Below are positions 6,319 to 11,151 of a DNA stretch of 11,151 nucleotides, in pieces. Position 1 is the stretch's first letter. Each line of letters opens with the position of its first letter. The notes beneath the pieces are model-generated. The model made no database searches. It was not told the DNA's origin and saw nothing but the letters and a program-made list of their open reading frames with translations. This DNA comes from Bacteroidota bacterium (GTDB taxonomy: Bacteria > Bacteroidota > Bacteroidia > B-17B0 > Aurantibacillaceae). The position numbers and the translations under genes are program-made. The DNA lies in NCBI GenBank assembly GCA_025359355.1, contig JANYGR010000121.1, positions 1 to 11,151 on the forward strand, written 5' to 3'.

Positions 6319-6882
6319 TTATTCAAAAGACGTATCTAACGCAAAATTCTCAGGGTTTTTTCCTGTAACATTTTTATAAAAATCCATGATCAATTTCATG
6401 TCGGCATTATAATTCCCTGTTGGATATATTAATTTATCAATCCCACATTCTTTTTTTGCATAATCAATAAATCCTAAAGCAATAGGTACTTTAGCTTTTA
6501 ATGCCACGTAATAAAATCCTGTTTTCCATTTATCTACTCTAGAACGTGTGCCTTCTGGCGTGATGAGTAATAATAATTCTTTACGGTTGTTAAACAAATC
6601 TACCATCGCATCTACCGTTCCTTTTCTAGTGCCGTCTGCATTTTTTGTTCTGTCAATTGGCAATGCTCCTAATTTAGTCATCAAACCTTTAAACGGAAAT
6701 TTAAACCACTCTTTTTTTATCGTAAAACGGGTTCTAATATTCATTTTATTAAGTGCTCCCATCGCATATACAAAATCCCAATTGCTTGTGTGTGGTAATG
6801 CGATAATAACGCATTTCTTAATGTCTTTCGGTAATTGATGCGTTACTTTCCAGCCAGCTAATTTGAAGATGAAATCGAACAT
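6319..6882 (-). CDS. 1-acyl-sn-glycerol-3-phosphate acyltransferase family protein (PlsC-like)
   Basis: A 187-residue member of the glycerolipid acyltransferase family, which transfers a fatty acyl group to a lysophospholipid or similar acceptor at the inner membrane. The catalytic HX4D motif is HTSNWD (His31 to Asp36), and the acceptor-binding PEGTRSR motif is at 109-115; spacing and order are normal. It is shorter than typical PlsC (about 240 residues) and lacks a clear N-terminal transmembrane anchor. It resembles the small Bacteroidota acyltransferases whose true substrate is often unassigned. The start ATG at 6882 gives a complete domain. It lies 50 bases downstream of the ALDH16-like gene and 141 bases upstream of leuS, all on the same strand. 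No functional link to either neighbour is evident. Confidence 0.88.
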   Translation of the reverse strand: MFDFIFKLAGWKVTHQLPKDIKKCVIIALPHTSNWDFVYAMGALNKMNIRTRFTIKKEWFKFPFKGLMTKLGALPIDRTKNADGTRKGTVDAMVDLFNNRKELLLLITPEGTRSRVDKWKTGFYYVALKAKVPIALGFIDYAKKECGIDKLIYPTGNYNADMKLIMDFYKNVTGKNPENFALDTSFE

Positions 6883-6932
6883 GATAATACGTTATTAAAA
6901 TAAATAGAAATCTGTTTAGAATAATTAATAAA

Positions 6933-7811
6933 TCAATACTTAATCCCCGAAACACCAATGTTTTCGATAGGATGCCAGGTTGTTTTTATTTCTTGTAAAT
7001 CAGTGATGTAATAAGGACCTTGTTCCGATTCGTTATTCCAGTTTTTATTCCAAACAAACACACGCTTCACGTTTAAAGAAGCATTTTCTCCAACCGTTTT
7101 ATTAAAGTCTTTTTCAGAATTACACGTAATGATCGCATTCACATCCATGTGTGATGAAAAATGCGCATGGAGTTCTTTTCGGTTTCCTGTCATAATATTT
7201 ACTACACCACCCGGAACATCGCTTGTAGCAAGTACTTCGGCAAAGGTAATAGCACAAGTTGGTTTACTTTCTGAAGCTAAAACAATGCAAGTATTACCAC
7301 CCGCAATACAAGGAGCTATTGCAGAAACTAATCCTAATAAGGCTGTTGATTCATCAGCCATAATAGCTACCACTCCCATAGGCTCTGGTACTGAAAAATT
7401 AAAATGAGACGATGCAACTGGATTCACAGAACTATTTAACTGTTGATATTTATCGCACCAACCAGCATAATAAACTAATCGGTCGATACTTTGCTCTACT
7501 TCTTTTTTAGCAGAAATGGCTGTATATCCTAATTGTTTTAATTCTTCTAAAAATTGTTCTTTGCGTCCTTCCAACATTTCGGCAATGCGATATAATATTT
7601 GTCCACGATTGAAGGCTGCTCTCGAACTCCAACCGCTAAAGGCGCCGCGAGCTATCACTACGGCATTTCTAAAATCTTTACGAGAAGATAAACTAACGTT
7701 TACAGTCATGTTGTTTTTTAATTTTAAAGGATAATAGCGTCCACTCTCAGTACGAGGAAATTGTCCGCCAATAAATATTTTGTATGTTTTTAAAACTTCT
7801 ATTCTTTCCAT
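6933..7811 (-). CDS. ALDH16-like non-catalytic aldehyde dehydrogenase domain protein
   Basis: A 292-residue aldehyde dehydrogenase-fold protein without the catalytic module. Recognisable parts are YKIFIGGQFPR (10-20), AFSGWSSR (57-64), a degenerate dinucleotide-binding region PMGVVAIMADES (144-155), IAPCIAGGNTCIVLAS (165-180) and VPGGVVNIMTGN (199-210). ALDH motifs PWNFP, ELGGK and the active-site Cys segment are missing, and the sequence ends TTWHPIENIG. This is what is seen in the C-terminal domain of ALDH16, which follows the active domain in one polypeptide; from memory the tail matches human ALDH16A1 (ALWLP). Here it is a separate gene 10 bases after the catalytic 489-residue gene, with AAAGAG just before the ATG. 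It is likely translated with the catalytic gene to form a complex. Known: the ALDH16 domain plan. Inferred: partnership and structural role. Confidence 0.82.
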   Translation of the reverse strand: MERIEVLKTYKIFIGGQFPRTESGRYYPLKLKNNMTVNVSLSSRKDFRNAVVIARGAFSGWSSRAAFNRGQILYRIAEMLEGRKEQFLEELKQLGYTAISAKKEVEQSIDRLVYYAGWCDKYQQLNSSVNPVASSHFNFSVPEPMGVVAIMADESTALLGLVSAIAPCIAGGNTCIVLASESKPTCAITFAEVLATSDVPGGVVNIMTGNRKELHAHFSSHMDVNAIITCNSEKDFNKTVGENASLNVKRVFVWNKNWNNESEQGPYYITDLQEIKTTWHPIENIGVSGIKY

Positions 7812-7821
7812 TGCTCTTTAA

Positions 7822-9291
7822 TTAAAATTTTAAATAAGGTGCTAAACCATGTAAGCCACCTTCTCTTCCAAAACCACTTTCTTTATATCCACCAAACGGA
7901 GATGTAGGATCAAACTTATTGTATGTGTTTGCCCAAACCACACCAGCGCGCAATTTCGAGGTCATGTTAAAAATACGAGAACCCTTATCAGTCCAAACGC
8001 CTGCACTTAAGCCATAAGGAATATTATTTGCTTTTTCAATCACTTCTTCAATTGTACGGAATGTTTGAATGGCTAATACTGGTCCAAAAATTTCTTCTTG
8101 AGAAATACGATGAGACTGAGAGGAATTTAAAAATAAGGTTGGGCGAACAAAGAATCCTTTTTTAGGAATTGAGCAAGAGCTTTGATACATCTCTGCTCCA
8201 TCGTTTACACCAATTTTTAAATACTCATTAATTTTATTCAATTGCATTTTAGAATTGATCGCGCCGATATCAGTATTCTTATCTAAAGGATCGCCTACAA
8301 CTAACGTTTCCAACCTATCTTTCAATTTACGAATCACTTCTTCCGCCACGCTTTCTTGCACAAACAAACGAGAACCCGCACAGCACACATGCCCTTGATT
8401 AAAGAAGATGCCATTGACAATACCCTCCACGGCTTGGTTTATAGGCGCATCTTCAAAAATAATATTAGCTGCTTTTCCGCCAAGTTCAAGCGTTAATTTT
8501 TTATCAGTACCTGCTATTGCTTTCTGTATCCACTTGCCAACGTTAGTACTACCAGTAAACGCAATTTTATTAATGTCTTTATGGTTTACCATTGCTGCAC
8601 CAACGGGGCCATGACCAGTGATAATATTGACAACACCATCAGGCAATCCGCTTTCTTGAATAATCTCAGCTAATTTAAGTGCTGTTAAAGAAGTTGTTTC
8701 GGCAGGCTTTAACACAACTGTATTACCTGTTGCTAATGCTGGCGCAATTTTCCAAGCAGCCATTAATAATGGGAAGTTCCAAGGAATCACTTGCCCTGCA
8801 ACACCTAATGATTGTGGTTTACGATTAGGAAAGGCATATTCTAATTTATCAGCCCAACCTGCGTAATAGAAAAAATGATTCGCAGCTAAAGGCACGTCTA
8901 TATCACGGCTTTCACGAATAGATTTTCCACCATCCATAGTTTCAATCACTGATAATTCACGCGCTCGCTCTTGAATTAAACGTGCAATGCGAAAAATATA
9001 TTTAGCACGTTCTTTAGCTGGCATCTTGCTCCATGTTTTATCATAGGCTGTGCGAGCTGATTTTACAGCTAAATCCACATCTTTATCATTCGCTTCTGCA
9101 ATGCTCGAAATTTTTTCTTCAGTCGCAGGATTGATAGTATCAAAATATTTACCTGAATTTGGTTTTACAAATTTACCATTGATAAATAATTCATATTGTT
9201 TTTGCAAACGAATATGATCCGTTGCTTCAGGAGCAGGAGCATATTTCCAGTCTGTAAAATAATCTAATTTTTTTATTTCTTTTTTTGCCAT
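7822..9291 (-). CDS. Catalytic aldehyde dehydrogenase, ALDH16 N-terminal-domain type
   Basis: A 489-residue NAD(P)-dependent aldehyde dehydrogenase. It has all the motifs of an active enzyme: PWNFP (170-174, oxyanion Asn172), KPAE (195-198), FTGSTNVG (245-252, nucleotide binding), general base Glu269 in LELGGK, catalytic Cys303 in GHVCCAGSR, and EEIFGP (399-404). The start YFTDWKYAPAPEATDH and the end GGYKESGFGREGGLHGLAPYL resemble the first domain of ALDH16. It oxidises an aldehyde to the acid in the cytoplasm. Acetaldehyde from the nearby DeoC reaction is a plausible substrate, an inference from gene order. Its companion domain is encoded 10 bases downstream. A repeat-bearing gap and a zeta-toxin-like remnant separate it from deoC. 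Confidence 0.93.
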   Translation of the reverse strand: MAKKEIKKLDYFTDWKYAPAPEATDHIRLQKQYELFINGKFVKPNSGKYFDTINPATEEKISSIAEANDKDVDLAVKSARTAYDKTWSKMPAKERAKYIFRIARLIQERARELSVIETMDGGKSIRESRDIDVPLAANHFFYYAGWADKLEYAFPNRKPQSLGVAGQVIPWNFPLLMAAWKIAPALATGNTVVLKPAETTSLTALKLAEIIQESGLPDGVVNIITGHGPVGAAMVNHKDINKIAFTGSTNVGKWIQKAIAGTDKKLTLELGGKAANIIFEDAPINQAVEGIVNGIFFNQGHVCCAGSRLFVQESVAEEVIRKLKDRLETLVVGDPLDKNTDIGAINSKMQLNKINEYLKIGVNDGAEMYQSSCSIPKKGFFVRPTLFLNSSQSHRISQEEIFGPVLAIQTFRTIEEVIEKANNIPYGLSAGVWTDKGSRIFNMTSKLRAGVVWANTYNKFDPTSPFGGYKESGFGREGGLHGLAPYLKF

Positions 9292-9304
9292 AGATATGTT
9301 TGTT

Positions 9305-9338
9305 TAACCGCAGAGAACAATGTTGCAGAGACGTTGTT
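9305..9338. repeat. Degenerate intergenic repeat upstream of the aldehyde dehydrogenase gene
   Basis: Starts with TAACCGCAGAG, identical to 6259-6269, followed by a second GCAGAG and ACGTTGTT. It fills the short gap between the zeta-like gene and the aldehyde dehydrogenase gene. Likely a decayed copy of a dispersed CCGCAGAG-type Bacteroidota repeat. Confidence 0.4.
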
Positions 9339-9339
9339 A

Positions 9340-9750
9340 TTATATTTTAAATGGTTCGGCCCATTGTGGGAAAAACGTTTTATTAATGAAATTAATTTTT
9401 TGATTAAGGCATTCTATTCTCAAAAAATCGGCAATTGCAGCACACAAATAGCTATTTACAAAGCTATTATCAGTTAATATAATTTTATTTTTTTCTACTA
9501 ACAAAAGAGAACTTTGATTTTTTAAATTATACTTTTTATTAATTGTACTTGTCTTAATAAAATGTTGCAATTGCGCCGTATTAATACTTATTGCTTTATC
9601 AAACAAATAGCATTTTTTTTGTTTCAAATGTTTTTCAATATCATCTGCATTAATTATAAATCCCATATTTACTTTAAGTTCTTTTTCAAGAGAAAAAATA
9701 AGTGTTGATTTACCCGAGCCATTTGGGCCTGCTATAATGCGTACTTTCAT
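9340..9750 (-). CDS. Zeta-toxin-like P-loop kinase/ATPase, shortened
   Basis: A 136-residue protein starting with a perfect Walker A motif, AGPNGSGKST (7-16), followed by INADDIEK (33-40), and NSYLCAAIADFLR in the C-terminal half. This is the start of the zeta-toxin-like family of Bacteroidota. Family members, from memory about 190-200 residues, continue with a FETVMSH-type segment and further Arg-rich helices. Here the protein passes from KINFINKTFF to PQWAEPFKI and stops, so the second half of the kinase fold appears to be missing. An internal deletion or decay is likely. The start overlaps the stop of the small upstream gene as ATGA, so the two are translationally coupled. A complete zeta toxin phosphorylates UDP-activated sugars; activity of this version is doubtful. 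Confidence 0.65.
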   Translation of the reverse strand: MKVRIIAGPNGSGKSTLIFSLEKELKVNMGFIINADDIEKHLKQKKCYLFDKAISINTAQLQHFIKTSTINKKYNLKNQSSLLLVEKNKIILTDNSFVNSYLCAAIADFLRIECLNQKINFINKTFFPQWAEPFKI

Positions 9751-9881
9751 TTAGATATTAAACCTGCTTTGTTTTTTTTTATAGTTTTTACAAATGCGTT
9801 TTTAAGCTTGTCGTTCAATATCTTCGAAAAGCCTGGCAACTCATCTAATTCTTTTTTTTCTTTTTTGTTAACTTTTTTCAT
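9747..9881 (-). CDS. Small Lys-rich protein coupled to the zeta-like gene, possible antitoxin remnant
   Basis: A 44-residue Lys-rich protein, MKKVNKKEKKELDELPGF then KLKNAFVKTIKKNKAG. It ends in a 4-base ATGA overlap with the zeta-like gene, so the two are co-translated. The frame can be extended upstream to an ATG at 9935, but that overlaps the deoC end by 41 bases and adds residues that look like read-out of the deoC tail. ATG 9881 lies 13 bases past deoC and is preferred. Small helical proteins upstream of Bacteroidota zeta-like genes may serve as antitoxin or partner. No family was recognised with certainty, and truncation is possible. Confidence 0.5.
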   Translation of the reverse strand: MKKVNKKEKKELDELPGFSKILNDKLKNAFVKTIKKNKAGLISK

Positions 9882-9894
9882 TTTCAAAATAGCT

Positions 9895-10797
9895 TTAATC
9901 CACTGAAATATAATCTTTGCTAAAATAAACGCCACGTACTTCTTTCTCTAATTGTAAAATAATATCGTTAGCTAAAGAGCTTGCACCAAAACGAAACCAT
10001 TTGTTGTCTAACCAAGCATTGCCTAAAGTTTCGTGTAACATCACTAAATATTGTAAAGCGCCTTTTGCAGAGCTAATGCCGCCAGCTGGTTTCATGCCAA
10101 CCATGACGCCTGTTTTGAAATAATAATCTTTTATCGCATCTAACATCACTAATGTAACAGGCATGGTTGCTGCTACACCAATTTTACCTGTAGATGTTTT
10201 AATAAAATCAGCGCCAGCATAAATAGCAATATCACTTGCTTTACGCACATTATCTAAGGTCGAGATTTCGCCTGTTTCGAAAATTACTTTTAGGCGTGCA
10301 TTGTATTTGTGCGTTAAATCTTTAATGGCAGCGATCTCATCAAATACAAAATTATAATTGCCTTTCAAAAATTCGCCACGACTAATTACCATATCAATTT
10401 CATCAGCGCCGTTATCTAAAGCAAACTTGGTGTCTAATAATTTTAGTTGCATGGTTGAGTTTCCGCTAGGGAAAGCAGTTGATACAGAGGCTACTTTAAC
10501 CGAACTTCCTTTCAAAGCATCTTTCGCTGTTTTTACCATGGTAGGGTATACACAAACAGCTGCAGTAGGTGGCAAATCAGGCATAGAAATATGCGGATGC
10601 ATTGCTTTATAACACATCTGCTTCACTTTTCCTTCCGTATCTTTTCCTTCAAGCGTAGTTAAGTCTATCATGTTAAGTGCCAGTTTTAAACCTTGCACTT
10701 TTGTTCCTTTTTTAATACTACGCGTATTAAAACGAGCAACCCTTTCTTCGATACCAACTTGATCGATGGTGGGGCTATTTCTAAAATCGTACGACAT
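9895..10797 (-). CDS. deoC: Deoxyribose-phosphate aldolase
   Basis: Cytoplasmic class I aldolase splitting 2-deoxyribose-5-phosphate to glyceraldehyde-3-phosphate and acetaldehyde in deoxynucleoside breakdown. With the start at 10797 (MSYDFRNSP) it has 300 residues, the length of the animal-type DERA; typical bacterial DeoC has about 220-260. Motifs in this numbering: NMIDLTTLEG (42-51), DEIDMVISRGEF (132-143), LKVIFETG (169-176), the Schiff-base Lys200 in FIKTSTGK, and the second active-site Lys236 in GMKPAGG. It ends in WFRFGASSLANDI plus a short tail. An upstream ATG at 10833 would add 12 hydrophobic residues not seen in the family and would overlap a possible promoter box, so it was rejected. 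It is first in the run of minus-strand genes and fits functionally with the downstream aldehyde dehydrogenase pair. Confidence 0.93.
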   Translation of the reverse strand: MSYDFRNSPTIDQVGIEERVARFNTRSIKKGTKVQGLKLALNMIDLTTLEGKDTEGKVKQMCYKAMHPHISMPDLPPTAAVCVYPTMVKTAKDALKGSSVKVASVSTAFPSGNSTMQLKLLDTKFALDNGADEIDMVISRGEFLKGNYNFVFDEIAAIKDLTHKYNARLKVIFETGEISTLDNVRKASDIAIYAGADFIKTSTGKIGVAATMPVTLVMLDAIKDYYFKTGVMVGMKPAGGISSAKGALQYLVMLHETLGNAWLDNKWFRFGASSLANDIILQLEKEVRGVYFSKDYISVD

Positions 10798-10830
10798 AAT
10801 TAATGTTATTATAACAAATGTTAATTCAAT

Positions 10831-10838
10831 CAAAAATA
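10831..10838 (-). promoter_or_regulatory. Possible deoC promoter -7 element
   Basis: TATTTTTG on the minus strand matches the Bacteroidota TAnnTTTG -7 consensus, 33 bases upstream of the preferred deoC start. No -33 TTTG is found at normal spacing. The surrounding 126-base gap is very A/T-rich, so chance matches are likely. Confidence 0.25.
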
Positions 10839-10923
10839 AGATAAATTATTATACTTTTTCACCTAAAATTAAAACAAATTAACAGTACATTTAACCACCT
10901 AAAAACGGTTTATCGTATTAAAA

Positions 10924-11088
10924 ATGGAACAGCCTTCTCATCCTAAAAAATGGAAATTTGCCTTATTGGTATGGTGCTTCATCTATCCTGTTATTACCTT
11001 ATTATCATCGATATTAATCCCATTAATGGTTGGCTTTCCTGTGCCTTTAAGAATACCTTCGTCAAATAATTTTTTTTCGAGACGGTAA
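10924..11088 (+). pseudogene. Truncated small membrane protein gene, broken near base 11053
   Basis: ATG 10924 opens a 54-codon frame: MEQPSHPKKWKFALLVW, then the hydrophobic stretch CFIYPVITLLSSILIPLMVGF, then PVPLRI. The first 44 residues look like the start of a small integral membrane protein that I associate with Bacteroidota antibiotic-biosynthesis-monooxygenase loci (Lys-Trp-Lys, IYP and FP-PLR motifs). Such proteins continue with a second transmembrane helix. Here the frame instead becomes PSSNNFFSRR and stops, because from about 11053 the DNA is the complement of a cysC-like reading frame. No gene was expected at these bases because the frame is short. Truncation could be biological or due to a misjoined contig end. 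Confidence 0.6.
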
Positions 11089-11151
11089 GCCAATGTCGTT
11101 TTACCACTACCAGATAAGCCGGTCATCCAAATAACTAAGCCTTTATGCGAC
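11052..11151 (-). pseudogene. Adenylylsulfate kinase (CysC-like) fragment, both ends missing
   Basis: Minus-strand frame entering from the right edge: HKGLVIWMTG, then the P-loop GLSGSGKTT, then LAYRLEKKLFDEGI. This is the start of an adenylylsulfate (APS) kinase domain, which phosphorylates APS to PAPS in sulfate activation. After EGI the family continues with a DGDN motif (ADP/APS-binding region). Here the frame instead reads LKGTGKPTING and stops at 10983. The change falls at base 11052, where the plus-strand membrane gene is also cut. The real start lies beyond the window. Whether the gene is a CysC or the CysC part of a CysNC fusion cannot be told. Confidence 0.62.

Noticed and set aside
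6933..7811. The 292-residue aldehyde dehydrogenase as a broken pseudogene
   Set aside because: It is complete, with its own start, and matches the non-catalytic second domain of ALDH16 to the end, including its tail.
9747..9935. Small gene starting at 9935
   Set aside because: Would overlap the deoC end by 41 bases; an ATG at 9881 just after deoC is simpler.
9895..10833. DeoC start at 10833
   Set aside because: The extra 12 residues are hydrophobic and atypical for the family; MSYDFRNSP at 10797 gives the usual N-terminus.
1..11151. tRNA, rRNA or CRISPR arrays
   Set aside because: No cloverleaf-like or regularly spaced repeats were seen; the G/C-rich repeats are paired inverted ends, not arrays. 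This was judged by eye only.

Overview
The window is AT-rich, gene-dense DNA from a member of the Bacteroidota (Bacteroidetes). The evidence is the leucyl-tRNA synthetase (LeuRS) with its Bacteroidota-type insertions, an outer-membrane beta-barrel ending in Phe-Phe, a long DeoC of the animal-like type, a possible TAnnTTTG promoter box, and short G/C-rich palindromes of a kind common in this phylum. Genus and species cannot be told.

Layout. Bases 3-1031 (+) are the C-terminal part of an outer-membrane protein. It converges, with 3 bases between stop codons, on a membrane sensor histidine kinase (1035-2273, -). A strong hairpin terminator (2323-2351) separates the kinase from leuS (2377-6177, -). 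Upstream, all on the minus strand, lie an acyltransferase (6319-6882), two aldehyde dehydrogenase-family genes (6933-7811 and 7822-9291), a truncated zeta-toxin-like ATPase with a tiny coupled upstream gene (9340-9881), and deoC (9895-10797). At the right edge a plus-strand membrane-protein gene and a minus-strand adenylylsulfate-kinase (CysC) reading frame both lose family similarity at about base 11052-11056. That looks like a rearrangement or assembly junction.

The outstanding feature is leuS. Its 1266 codons form one unbroken frame that is about 300 codons too long, because it carries two in-frame inserts of 450 bases each. Each insert has G/C-rich terminal inverted repeats with hairpins and encodes a complete DUF559/Vsr-like PD-(D/E)XK endonuclease domain. 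Neither has a methionine codon, so the nuclease seems to be made only as part of LeuRS. Two further short palindromes of one family are also inserted in frame, giving four insertions in one essential gene and none that I can see in the other genes of the window. All four fall in peripheral loops, and the HIGH, KMSKS and editing motifs remain intact.

Metabolically, deoC and the aldehyde dehydrogenase pair fit together: DeoC splits deoxyribose-5-phosphate to glyceraldehyde-3-phosphate and acetaldehyde, and an aldehyde dehydrogenase could oxidise the acetaldehyde. The 489-residue catalytic protein and the 292-residue protein without catalytic residues match the two domains of ALDH16, here encoded by separate adjacent genes. 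The zeta-like remnant sits between deoC and this pair.
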